DNA of 64,000 bases from Bog-473 sp036268485 (GTDB taxonomy: Bacteria > Actinomycetota > Acidimicrobiia > Acidimicrobiales > RAAP-2): NCBI GenBank assembly GCA_036268485.1, contig DATAUC010000109.1, forward strand, positions 62,001 to 126,000. The letters are read 5' to 3'. Both the position numbers and the translations under genes were made by a program. The stretch's first letter is position 1. Each line of letters begins with the position of its first letter. Positions 41,309 to 48,950 of the stretch are shown here, piece by piece. A model generated the notes under the pieces. The model did no database searches, was not told where the DNA came from, and saw nothing but the letters and a program-made list of their open reading frames with translations.

Positions 41309-41330
41309 ATTGTACCGACCGGTTAGTCTA
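41309..41330. promoter_or_regulatory. Operator motif, variant e, over the BVMO -10
   Basis: TGTACCGACCGGTTAGTCTA (41311-41330) overlaps the minus-strand -10 TACAAT (41309-41314). It is the reverse complement of copy d with one mismatch, and the core ACCGACCGGT is exact. The divergent SnoaL gene lies on the other side. Confidence 0.7.
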
Positions 41331-41387
41331 ATACCGGGTCCGGCGCTGATGCAGATCCACTCCGGCAATCGGAATTTGAGGACACAC

Positions 41388-41789
41388 TTGCCAGACAACC
41401 CCACCCTCGCTGATGTCGTCGCTGGCGTCGGGACAGCCATCGCCGACTACACACATGCCCTCGACGATGGACGGACTGATGACGTGGTCGCTACCTACTG
41501 TCCGGACGGCCTGGTCGACATGCCCGGTCTCGGCCGCCACGTCGGCCAGGACGCCCTGCGGTCCGCTTACGCACAGATCGTGCCCAAGCAGCCCCAGCGA
41601 CACTTGGTGTCCAGTATCCACGTCACCCAATGGGACGGCCAGGAAGCCAGTGCCACCAGCGACGTCGTGCTCCTCGTGAAGAACGAGACCCGCTGGTCAG
41701 TGGCGGTGGTCGGGCGCTACGACGATGTCCTGCACCGTGATGGAGATCGCTGGTTGTTCCACAGCCGGACGGCCCAGTTCACTTTCTGA
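41388..41789 (+). CDS. SnoaL-like (NTF2-fold) protein
   Basis: 133 residues. LADVVAGVGTAIADYTHALD, DVVATYCPDGLVDMPG and VVGRYDDVLHRDGDRWLFH fit the SnoaL/NTF2 cone fold used by polyketide cyclases, dehydratases and ketosteroid isomerases. The pocket residues are not conserved enough to name a reaction. TTG at 41388 is chosen because GAGGA stands five bases before; ATG at 41349 is possible. It diverges from the BVMO under operator copy e and precedes a carboxymuconolactone decarboxylase-like gene. Confidence 0.72.
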   Translation: MPDNPTLADVVAGVGTAIADYTHALDDGRTDDVVATYCPDGLVDMPGLGRHVGQDALRSAYAQIVPKQPQRHLVSSIHVTQWDGQEASATSDVVLLVKNETRWSVAVVGRYDDVLHRDGDRWLFHSRTAQFTF

Positions 41790-41853
41790 GAGCGCTCGGA
41801 GGCGAGACGATGCGATGTGCATTGGAGGGTGGCAAAAAACGGGTGACGTCTTC

Positions 41854-42435
41854 GTGAGCCGCGTCCCGTCGATCCCCCCAAATGAATGGTCAAGAGAGAC
41901 CAGCGAAGCGCTCCTGGCCGCCTATCGGCCTCGCAATCCCCGACATCCGGTGCCGCCCCGAGATCCGGAGAGCCCCAAGGGACTCAACGCGATGGGTGTG
42001 CTGGCCCACCACCCGGAACTCACCGAGGCCTTCAACCATCTCATCAGTCACGCGCTGTACTTCACCACCATCAGCCCTCGTCAACGTGAGCTTCTGGTCC
42101 TCCGCGTCGCCCACCGCCGGGGCGCCCGTTACGAGTGGGGTCAGCACGTCTACCTAGCGGGCCGGGCCGGGCTCGCACCCGAAGAGATCGAGCGCATCCG
42201 AAGCGGGCAGGGAACCGAGGGTTGGGATGGGCTCGATGCGGCACTGCTCAGGGCCGCGGATGAACTGGTGGCCGACGCCCGCATTGGTGACGAGACCTAC
42301 GCCGTCCTGTCGGCCGAACTCGATACGCAACAACTGATGGACATTGTCTTCACTGTCGGGGCCTACGAGGTCTTCGCCATGGCGCTGCGTACCTTCGAGG
42401 TCGAGCTGGACAAAGATCTGGAGCCGTACCTCTAG
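41854..42435 (+). CDS. Carboxymuconolactone decarboxylase-family protein
   Basis: 193 residues. Conserved core ISPRQRELLVLRVAHRRGAR and YEWGQHVYLAGRAG, with the E-x2-H-type pair instead of the CxxC of AhpD peroxidases, and a second repeat LIVADARIGDET-like region. Family members decarboxylate muconolactones or reduce peroxides; without the CxxC, a peroxidase role is unlikely. Start GTG at 41854 (VSRVPSIPPNEW) fits family length; ATG at 41815 is an alternative. Downstream of the SnoaL gene, likely same transcript. Confidence 0.82.
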   Translation: MSRVPSIPPNEWSRETSEALLAAYRPRNPRHPVPPRDPESPKGLNAMGVLAHHPELTEAFNHLISHALYFTTISPRQRELLVLRVAHRRGARYEWGQHVYLAGRAGLAPEEIERIRSGQGTEGWDGLDAALLRAADELVADARIGDETYAVLSAELDTQQLMDIVFTVGAYEVFAMALRTFEVELDKDLEPYL

Positions 42436-42445
42436 TACGGCGCCC

Positions 42446-43213
42446 TCAGGTGTTGCGCCCGCCGTTCACACCGATGAGTTGCCCGGTGATGTAGCTGGCT
42501 TCGTCCCCGCAGAGGAAGGAACAGGTGGCCGCGATGTCCTCCGGCAAGCCGGCACGCCGCACCGGGGTTCTCCGTATGGCGTCGTCCATGCCGCCCGGGC
42601 CGAAATCGCCTCGTTGCTCGGACGCCCTCAGCATCGGCGTGTCGATAAAGCCGGGTGGAATGGCATTGACGGTGATACCCCGGAATCCCAATTCCAGCGC
42701 CAGCGCCTTGGTCAGCCCGTTGAGGCCGGACTTCGAGGCCACGTAGGGGCCCAAAAGAGCTTGGCCGCTGTGGGTGCTCGACGATGAGATGTTCACGATC
42801 CGACCCCAGCGGGCCTCGACCATGTCGGGCACCACGGCCTGACAGCAATTGAACGGACCGGTCAGGTTGACCCGGAGGGTCTGTTCCCACATTTCGAGCG
42901 TCGTGTCGATGAATTTGCGGGACACGGCGCCCATGCCAGCATTGTTGACCAGGATGGCCGGACGTCCCAACTGCTGACGCACCTCATCCACGGCGGAGAA
43001 CACTCGCTCGCGATCGGCCACATTTACGACCAAATCGATCGCACGGCCACCTTGTTGAGTGATGCCCTCGACCGCCGAGGAGGCAGCTTCGGCATCGAGA
43101 TCGAAAACTGCCACCGGATAGCCATCGGCTCCCAACCGACGGGCGATGGCCAGACCGATGCCCGAGCCGCCGCCGGTCACGATGGCGACCCGATCCTCAC
43201 GCATGGTGGTCAT
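42446..43213 (-). CDS. SDR dehydrogenase coupled to a P450
   Basis: 255 residues. Seen: VAIVTGGGSGIGLAIARRLG, VNNAGMGAVS, NISSSSTHSGQ (Ser), YVASKSGLNGL (YxxxK) and TVNAIPPGFIDTPML. The start MTTMREDRV lies six bases after the P450 stop, so the two form a pair: P450 hydroxylation then oxidation of the alcohol. Converges on the carboxymuconolactone decarboxylase-like gene with ten bases between stops. Confidence 0.9.
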   Translation of the reverse strand: MTTMREDRVAIVTGGGSGIGLAIARRLGADGYPVAVFDLDAEAASSAVEGITQQGGRAIDLVVNVADRERVFSAVDEVRQQLGRPAILVNNAGMGAVSRKFIDTTLEMWEQTLRVNLTGPFNCCQAVVPDMVEARWGRIVNISSSSTHSGQALLGPYVASKSGLNGLTKALALELGFRGITVNAIPPGFIDTPMLRASEQRGDFGPGGMDDAIRRTPVRRAGLPEDIAATCSFLCGDEASYITGQLIGVNGGRNT

Positions 43214-43219
43214 TGCGGA

Positions 43220-44506
43220 TCAGACGGCGGGGGTGAACTCGAGATGGAGACGGCTCAACCCACGCAGGATGTAGGTAGGCACGTACTCGTAACGCCTATC
43301 GTCGGCCGGCCCGTGCTTCTCCTCGGAAATCCGGATGTCGCCCATCCGCTCCAGGAGGCGCTCGATACTGATGCGGGTCTCGGCCCGGGCCAGTGGACCA
43401 CCCGGGCAGGCGTGGGGTCCGCGCCCGAAGGCGAGATGCTCCTTGGCGTTAGCCCGGTCCATCACGAACTCATTCGGATCCTCGAAACGGCGGGGGTCCC
43501 GCCCGGCGGCCCCGTTGAGCACCATCACCGTCGTGCCGGCCGGCATGTCGACGCCGCCCACCGTGATGGGAGTGCGGGCCAGGCGGAAGTCACCCTTGAC
43601 CGGGCTCTCGTAGCGCAGGCACTCTTCAACGAACTCTGGCAGGCGGGAGTAGTCCTTACGCAGCCGCTGCTGGACGTCGGCCCGCTCGCCGATGATCTGC
43701 AGGGCGGCACTGAGAAGACGGACCGTGGTCTCCTGACCAGCCGAGAAGAGGTTGGCGGCAATGCGCACCACGTCGATGACCTCCGGCATGGATCCATCGG
43801 GAAACGTGGCGGTGGCCAGGCCGGTCAGCACATCCTCTTGTGGTTCCTTGCGCCGATCCTCCACGTACGCGGTGAACCGCTCGTAGAGGAACTCGAGGGG
43901 CGAGTGACCCATGGCGACTGCGCCGGTGCTGCCCAGGCCCTGCTCGCGCTTGTGGCGGCCGCTGCCTTGGAGCTCCTCACGGAACCATTCGTGGTCGACC
44001 TCGGGGACACCGAGCAGGTCGGCGATCACGTAAAGGGTGAACGGGCTGGCGAAGTCGCGGATGAACTCGCAGTGGCCGTTGGCAACGAATTCGTCGATCT
44101 GGCGGTCGGCGTGCCGCCACATGAAGTCTTCGTTCTCGCGTAGGCGCTTCGGCGTGATCAGGCGCATCAGTAGACCGCGATGGTCCTTGTGCTTCGGCGG
44201 GTCCATGGTGGTGATCTGGTCACCGAAGGGGAGCTCGTCGCGATACTGCGCAATGATGTCGCTGATGTCGTCACCCTCGAGCGGCACCGGGAAGCCGGGG
44301 AACGGGCCCGAGACCGAGTTGCAGGAAGAGAACGTGGTCGTGTTGGTGTACACGGACACGGCTTCCTCGTAGCCGGTCACCATCACGACCCCGTGGCGGT
44401 CCTCCTTGTGGACCGGGCACTGACTGCGCAAGTGGTCGAAGTAGGGGTACGGGTCACCGACCAGCTCACTACCCCGGAAAAAGTCGATGTCGTCGAACTC
44501 CCCCAT
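43220..44506 (-). CDS. Cytochrome P450 with motif-2 promoter
   Basis: 428 residues. Heme loop FGRGPHACPGGPLARAE; I-helix NLFSAGQETTVRLLSAALQ with the AGxET oxygen-binding pair; ExxR in EECLRYESP. A soluble class I P450. Start ATG at 44504-44506 has GGGAGGAG seven bases upstream. Upstream are a perfect 17-bp inverted repeat and a copy of the CGACGTCAA motif. It starts a P450-SDR pair and does not adjoin a ferredoxin. Confidence 0.93.
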   Translation of the reverse strand: MGEFDDIDFFRGSELVGDPYPYFDHLRSQCPVHKEDRHGVVMVTGYEEAVSVYTNTTTFSSCNSVSGPFPGFPVPLEGDDISDIIAQYRDELPFGDQITTMDPPKHKDHRGLLMRLITPKRLRENEDFMWRHADRQIDEFVANGHCEFIRDFASPFTLYVIADLLGVPEVDHEWFREELQGSGRHKREQGLGSTGAVAMGHSPLEFLYERFTAYVEDRRKEPQEDVLTGLATATFPDGSMPEVIDVVRIAANLFSAGQETTVRLLSAALQIIGERADVQQRLRKDYSRLPEFVEECLRYESPVKGDFRLARTPITVGGVDMPAGTTVMVLNGAAGRDPRRFEDPNEFVMDRANAKEHLAFGRGPHACPGGPLARAETRISIERLLERMGDIRISEEKHGPADDRRYEYVPTYILRGLSRLHLEFTPAV

Positions 44507-44550
44507 GTGGGGTCTCCTCCCGTGTCACTCACCTGGTCGCGGTCCAATGC

Positions 44551-44612
44551 TGAGAACCGCGTTCTCATTGGCGAGAGTACCACTGAATTTCTTCGACGGC
44601 GACGTCAAAATC
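44551..44612. promoter_or_regulatory. P450 promoter: inverted repeat plus motif-2 copy
   Basis: TGAGAAC-cgc-GTTCTCA (44551-44567) is a perfect 7-3-7 repeat. CGACGGCGACGTCAAAATC (44594-44612) is the motif seen again at 53978, 56283 and 56353. Two regulators may act on this promoter. Confidence 0.55.
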
Positions 44613-44614
44613 AA

Positions 44615-45169
44615 CTACTCGGCGGGTGGATTCGGCCTCCAGGCCATGGTCAGAAGTAAGGCGCATCCCGCGGCCCCGCCACCGAATGAGATGAGGAGGC
44701 CAGGCCAACCCCAAAGGGTCGTCAGGAAGTGAACGTGGTTGTCAATGCTCCACTCACCTGGGCCTATCGTTCCCAGAACCACGCCCAGACCGGTCAAGAC
44801 CATGACGTACTCCCAGCCTTCGCCGGGTCGAAAGATGAAAAACCCGTTCTTGCGGTGATTGGTTATCCAGGCCACCAGCATGACGCCCACCACGCCAGCT
44901 CCGGCCAGAGGGGTCAGGAGCCCAAGGAGGAGCAGCGCGCCCGATCCGATTTCGGTGATGGAGGCGAACCAGGCATGGACGATGCCCGGGCGCATGCCCA
45001 GACTGTCAAACCAACGACCAGTACCAGCGATCTTGCCGCCGCCGTAAATGTGGTTGATGCCATGGGCCAGGAATACGCCTCCGAGCACGAACCGAGCAAT
45101 GAGCAGCGCAAAGTCCAGTGACTGAGCGGTGAGGCTGCCGAAAAGCAAGTGCACTGAATCTCCCAACAT
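44615..45169 (-). CDS. DoxX-family membrane protein
   Basis: 184 residues with four membrane helices: FALLIARFVLGGVFLAHGI, EIGSGALLLLGLLTPLAGAG, VMLVAWITNH, and WEYVMVLTGLGVVLGTIGPG, with the DoxX-like IARFVLGGVFLAHG start and RPGEGWEY loop. DoxX/DoxD proteins serve quinone-linked thiosulfate oxidation in archaea and redox or envelope roles elsewhere; here the role is unknown. Start ATG at 45167-45169. It lies before the P450 operon on the same strand, and the 108-base gap between holds the P450 promoter. Confidence 0.85.
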   Translation of the reverse strand: MLGDSVHLLFGSLTAQSLDFALLIARFVLGGVFLAHGINHIYGGGKIAGTGRWFDSLGMRPGIVHAWFASITEIGSGALLLLGLLTPLAGAGVVGVMLVAWITNHRKNGFFIFRPGEGWEYVMVLTGLGVVLGTIGPGEWSIDNHVHFLTTLWGWPGLLISFGGGAAGCALLLTMAWRPNPPAE

Positions 45170-45319
45170 GTAGCCCGCCCGAGGGCGGCCGACCCCACGG
45201 CCGGTGCGCTCATCATGAACCAAAATTCCCGGCCTCCGCAGGATCTATCCTCCCCGGGGGTCGAGAACGTCATTTTCAAGATCGTTTAACATCATTGCCA
45301 GTCGGTCTGGGGAGGAACA

Positions 45320-46072
45320 ATGAAAACCGTGGTTGTGGGAGCCTCAAGCGGCCTTGGGCGTTGCATCGGGATCGGACTGGCCCAGCGGGGAGCCAACACC
45401 GTGCTGATGGCCCGTCGCCTGGAGCGCTTGGAGGCCGCTGCCAAGGAGGCGGGATCGGACACCGTCGCCCTGGCCTGCGATGTCACAAACGCCGAGTCGT
45501 GCCATTTGGCGATTGAGAAGGCGGCCACCCATCTGGGAGGCATTGACGCCCTCATCTATACCCCGGCCATCGGGCCCCTCAGCAGCCTGGTCGACACCGA
45601 CGCTGACATGTGGAGCAGTGTCTTTGAGACCAACGTTATTGGAGCGGCACTGATGACGTCGGCCGCCGTGCCCTACCTGGAGAAGTCGAGCGGCGTGGCG
45701 ATCTTTCTGTCCTCTGTCAGCGCGTCCCTCACCGCGCCGTGGCCCGGTCTGGGCGCCTATGCCGTCAGCAAGGCGGCACTCGACAAGCTGGTGGAGGCTT
45801 GGCGGGTCGAACACCCCGCAATCGGATTCACCCGTCTGGTGGTTGGAGACTGTGCCGGCGGAGAAGGAGACGCCATGACGGAATTCCCCAACACCTGGGA
45901 CTCCGACCGGGCGGTGCATTTCGGCACGCAATGGGTGGAGAAGAACTACCTCGCCGGATCGCTCCTCGATGTCAACGACCTTGTGGACGTGGTGGATACA
46001 GTCGTCCGCCAGGGCAGCAGTGTGAGTATTCCGTCTCTTGCGGTGGTTCCTCGAGCAATCAAACCGGGGTGA
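45320..46072 (+). CDS. SDR dehydrogenase/reductase
   Basis: 250 residues. VVVGASSGLGRCIGIGLA (cofactor loop), DALIYTPAIGPL in place of NNAG, FLSSVSASLTAPWPG (Ser) and YAVSKAALDKLVEAW (YxxxK). A slightly divergent SDR of the kind found with uncharacterised CoA genes. GGGGAGGAACA precedes ATG at 45320. It is first in a rightward operon: the next gene begins one base after its stop, then a DUF427 gene overlaps. Confidence 0.87.
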   Translation: MKTVVVGASSGLGRCIGIGLAQRGANTVLMARRLERLEAAAKEAGSDTVALACDVTNAESCHLAIEKAATHLGGIDALIYTPAIGPLSSLVDTDADMWSSVFETNVIGAALMTSAAVPYLEKSSGVAIFLSSVSASLTAPWPGLGAYAVSKAALDKLVEAWRVEHPAIGFTRLVVGDCAGGEGDAMTEFPNTWDSDRAVHFGTQWVEKNYLAGSLLDVNDLVDVVDTVVRQGSSVSIPSLAVVPRAIKPG

Positions 46073-46073
46073 C

Positions 46074-47294
46074 GTGAGCCTCGGCCCGTACCGCTACAGC
46101 GCTCGAGCCAGTCTGGGCGAACGTGTTGTCGCCGAGTCGGCCAACTGTCTCTGTCTGGAGCGACTCGGGGAGCCTCCTACCCTCTACTTTCCAAGAGCCG
46201 ACATCGACCTATCCGCCTTCCAACCGGCGGCCGAAGTCGGGGACAATGGCAGGGCAGCCGACGTGTGGCAATTGCCGGGCCACGCCTTGACTGCGCTGGA
46301 GATACTGACCGCAACTCCAGCGGAGTTGAAGCAGGCGCTGGGGCACGGCAGGTTTGACGCCGAGCAGGTACTCGTCGAAGTGATCGACCGGGGCCACGAC
46401 AGCGAACCTCACGATGTCACCTACAAGCGCTTCCCCATCTGGGGCGACGCCAGTCATCTCATCGACATGCTCGATCTGCGACAAGACCAGGAGCTGACGT
46501 TCAGCAGCGTGGCCTACACCGACGGTCGGCGGCCCGTCGTCGAAGCGAGTCAGATGCTCGGGCAGGCCATCGTCGCCGCCTCTCGTCATTCCCCTGGCCG
46601 ACGCGTGGTGTCGGCCTCCATGGTGTTTTTGGGAGTCGCCGACGCCGCGAAATCCCTCACGTTCAGGCTGGAGGTATTGAGCGCAGGGCGCACGTTCGAC
46701 GGCCTGGCGGTGGAGGTGCTCGAAGGTGGAAGGCGCTGTGCCACAGGAACCATCCTTCTTGGCGCCATTTCATCCGATGTCATCGCCCATTCGGTTGCGG
46801 CTCCCGATGTCGCCGGTCCGTACGAGAGCGAACCATTCGACATGGGAGTGACCGGTCGCGACCTCAGAGTGGTCGAGGCGGCCTACACCAGTGATCCGGA
46901 CGCTCCCCTCGGACCGCCGGTCATTGACGCCTGGGTCCGCTTCCGGGACGTTCCCAAGGACCCGGCCGTGCATGCCGGCCTGCTGGCCCAGTTCGCCGGC
47001 CACATGCCGATCGCGGCGGCCCTTCGACCTCACGCGGGTGTCGGACAGTCCCAGGCCCACCGCACCCTTTCTATGGGCATCAATGCCATCAGCCTGGCGT
47101 TCCACCGGGACGTCCGGGCCGATAAATGGATGCTCTACCACCACCACTCGACGTCAGCCACGGGCGGCATGACCCACGCCGAGTGCCGGGTGCATGCCGA
47201 GGACGGAATGCTGTTGGCGTCGTTTACCGTGGACGGCATGGTGCGACATTTCACCGACAGTGGCCGTGACAGGGACGAGCGAACGGCGCTATGA
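46074..47294 (+). CDS. Fusion of a DUF427-like domain with a TesB-type acyl-CoA thioesterase
   Basis: 406 residues. Residues 1 to about 115 read like the start of DUF427 (YRYSARASLGERVVAESANC, LGEPPTLYFPRADIDLSAF). From about 125 to the end is a double-hotdog thioesterase II: GQAIVAASRHSPGRRVVSAS, then AFHRDVRADKWMLYHHHS with Asp at the position of the TesB base. It would hydrolyse acyl-CoAs. GTG at 46074 is one base from the SDR stop. The frame upstream is the SDR itself, so this start is firm. Confidence 0.82.
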   Translation: MSLGPYRYSARASLGERVVAESANCLCLERLGEPPTLYFPRADIDLSAFQPAAEVGDNGRAADVWQLPGHALTALEILTATPAELKQALGHGRFDAEQVLVEVIDRGHDSEPHDVTYKRFPIWGDASHLIDMLDLRQDQELTFSSVAYTDGRRPVVEASQMLGQAIVAASRHSPGRRVVSASMVFLGVADAAKSLTFRLEVLSAGRTFDGLAVEVLEGGRRCATGTILLGAISSDVIAHSVAAPDVAGPYESEPFDMGVTGRDLRVVEAAYTSDPDAPLGPPVIDAWVRFRDVPKDPAVHAGLLAQFAGHMPIAAALRPHAGVGQSQAHRTLSMGINAISLAFHRDVRADKWMLYHHHSTSATGGMTHAECRVHAEDGMLLASFTVDGMVRHFTDSGRDRDERTAL

Positions 47295-47971
47295 GTCTGA
47301 CCACCGGCCGCGGCCCGCTCAGCGGGCGCCCGGCGGGCCGCTTCTCGGTGCCCGTGCCATTTCCCGTTACGTACATCGAGCCCTTCCCACGGCGCGTCAG
47401 AGCAGTCAAAGGCGGCAAGACGGTCGTCGACAGCGAACGGGTCCTGCTCCTTCACCGCCCGGGACAGCCGCCGACGTATGCCCTCCTGGCCGCCGATGTG
47501 AACGGCCTCCCGTCAACACCTGAAGCCGACGCGCCGGGATATGTAACCGTGTCGTGGGATGCGGTCGACGGATGGTTCGAAGAGGAAGAGCAGATCTTCG
47601 GTCACCCACGCAACCCGTACCATCGAGTGGACTCGCTGCGATCCCAACGGCGACTGGTGGTGGAGTTGGCTGGCGAAACACTGGTCGATACGACCCGCAC
47701 TCTGGCCGTCTACGAAACGGCGCTTGACCCCCGCCTCTATGTGGCACCCGAAGACGTGCGCATGGACTTTCTCGAGCGAAGCACGACCGTGTCCTACTGC
47801 CCCTACAAGGGGACCTGCTCCTACTGGTCCGCCCGAATAGGGAACACCCTGGCGCAAGATGTCGCCTGGAGCTACGAGGACCCGCTCCCTGAGTCCATTC
47901 CCCTCGCCCGGTACCTGAGTTTCGACGACACCCGGGCATCGGTCCGCCACGATCTTCCGTCCGGAAGTTGA
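47291..47971 (+). CDS. Double DUF427 protein
   Basis: 226 residues carrying two DUF427-like units. The first has GGKTVVDSERVLLLHRPGQ; the second is the better preserved one: VELAGETLVDTTRTLAVYE, DVRMDFLERSTTVSYCPYKG, SYWSARIGN and AWSYEDPLPESIPLARYLSF. Function of DUF427 is unknown; a nucleotidyltransferase-like name is used in databases. It overlaps the previous stop as ATGA, and is therefore coupled to the thioesterase fusion that itself has a DUF427-like piece. The pair may form a complex. Confidence 0.85.
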   Translation: MSLTTGRGPLSGRPAGRFSVPVPFPVTYIEPFPRRVRAVKGGKTVVDSERVLLLHRPGQPPTYALLAADVNGLPSTPEADAPGYVTVSWDAVDGWFEEEEQIFGHPRNPYHRVDSLRSQRRLVVELAGETLVDTTRTLAVYETALDPRLYVAPEDVRMDFLERSTTVSYCPYKGTCSYWSARIGNTLAQDVAWSYEDPLPESIPLARYLSFDDTRASVRHDLPSGS

Positions 47972-47995
47972 CATCCAAGAGACGAATTTTCCCTG

Positions 47996-48013
47996 GCGGC
48001 TAATGTGAGCCGC
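47996..48013 (+). promoter_or_regulatory. Hairpin between DUF427 and crotonase genes
   Basis: GCGGCT-aatgtg-AGCCGC is a perfect 6-6-6 repeat in the 80-base gap. No U-run follows, so it may be an operator or a processing site rather than a terminator. Confidence 0.35.
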
Positions 48014-48051
48014 GCATCGGTTCGGGGCCGACACGCAAAAGGGGGGCTCAG

Positions 48052-48888
48052 TTGAAGACTTCTTACGAGACACTGCTCTACGAGGAGGACGAAGGTGTCG
48101 CCATCGTCACCCTCAACCGTCCCGAAGTTCACAACTCCTTCAACATCGCCATGCAGAAGGAGCTCCGTGAGCTCTGGACCGGGCTGCGCTGGAACGAGGA
48201 TGTTCGTGTCGTCGTTCTCACCGGAGCGGGCGAGAAGGCGTTCTGTACCGGGATCGACCGCCTGGAAGCGATAGAGGAAAGCTACCTGGAACACAAGGTT
48301 CTCGATCCGATGCGGGCCGGTCCGGTCCCAACTGGGCAGGGCTTCATGCACAACGATCCCGGCGCCTACATCAACCCCAAAGCGAACGACATGTGGAAGC
48401 CGGTAATTGCGGCGGTCAACGGCATGGCCTGTGGAGGCGCCCTCTACATTCTCGGCGAATCGGACATCATCATCGCGGCCGAACACGCCACCTTTTTCGA
48501 TCCTCACGTAACCTACGGCATGGTGGCCGCGTTCGAATCGGTCCACCTGCTGCAGAAGCTCCCATTGGGAGAGACCATGCGGCTGGCGCTCATGGGAGCG
48601 CACGAACGCATGTCAGCCGAGCGGGCCCACCAGCTCGGACTGGTTTCAGAAATCACGCCGAAGGCCGAGCTCATGGAGCGAGCCATGTGGGTGGCCCGCG
48701 CTATCGCCTCTGCCCCACCGAACGCAATCCAGGGCACGGTTCGAGCAGTCTGGCTCGCCCACGAACTCAACCGAAGAGACGCGATGGCCCAGGTCTCGAG
48801 CTTCATCGTGCTCGGGACCCAGTTCGACACCATTGCCGAAGGCCAGGAGACGTTCAAGGGCGAACGAATCGAGTGGCGCCTGAGGTAG
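48052..48888 (+). CDS. Crotonase-family protein, atypical active site
   Basis: 278 residues. LNRPEVHNSFNIAMQKEL, GEKAFCTGIDRLEAIE, AVNGMACGGALYILGESDII and TFFDPHVTYGMVAAFESVHL. As in the 23.3-kb gene, the first catalytic Glu position is Tyr (GGALY) and the second is in FFDPH, so both Glu are missing; the two genes belong to the same subfamily. TTG at 48052 has GGGGGG six bases before. Third or fourth gene of the SDR/thioesterase/DUF427 operon, or own transcript after the hairpin. Confidence 0.87.
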   Translation: MKTSYETLLYEEDEGVAIVTLNRPEVHNSFNIAMQKELRELWTGLRWNEDVRVVVLTGAGEKAFCTGIDRLEAIEESYLEHKVLDPMRAGPVPTGQGFMHNDPGAYINPKANDMWKPVIAAVNGMACGGALYILGESDIIIAAEHATFFDPHVTYGMVAAFESVHLLQKLPLGETMRLALMGAHERMSAERAHQLGLVSEITPKAELMERAMWVARAIASAPPNAIQGTVRAVWLAHELNRRDAMAQVSSFIVLGTQFDTIAEGQETFKGERIEWRLR

Positions 48889-48950
48889 TCGACCCAAGTC
48901 GACCTCTTGATTTCACCAGCTTCGACTATTGCACCAAGACGGCGCGCTCC

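Noticed and set aside
43052..44143. 363-codon plus-strand frame
   Set aside because: Antisense to the P450 and SDR; no motif.
45230..45320. CCAG-tcggt-CTGG near the SDR start as a further copy of the main operator
   Set aside because: Only the CGGTC part matches and spacing differs; treated as chance.
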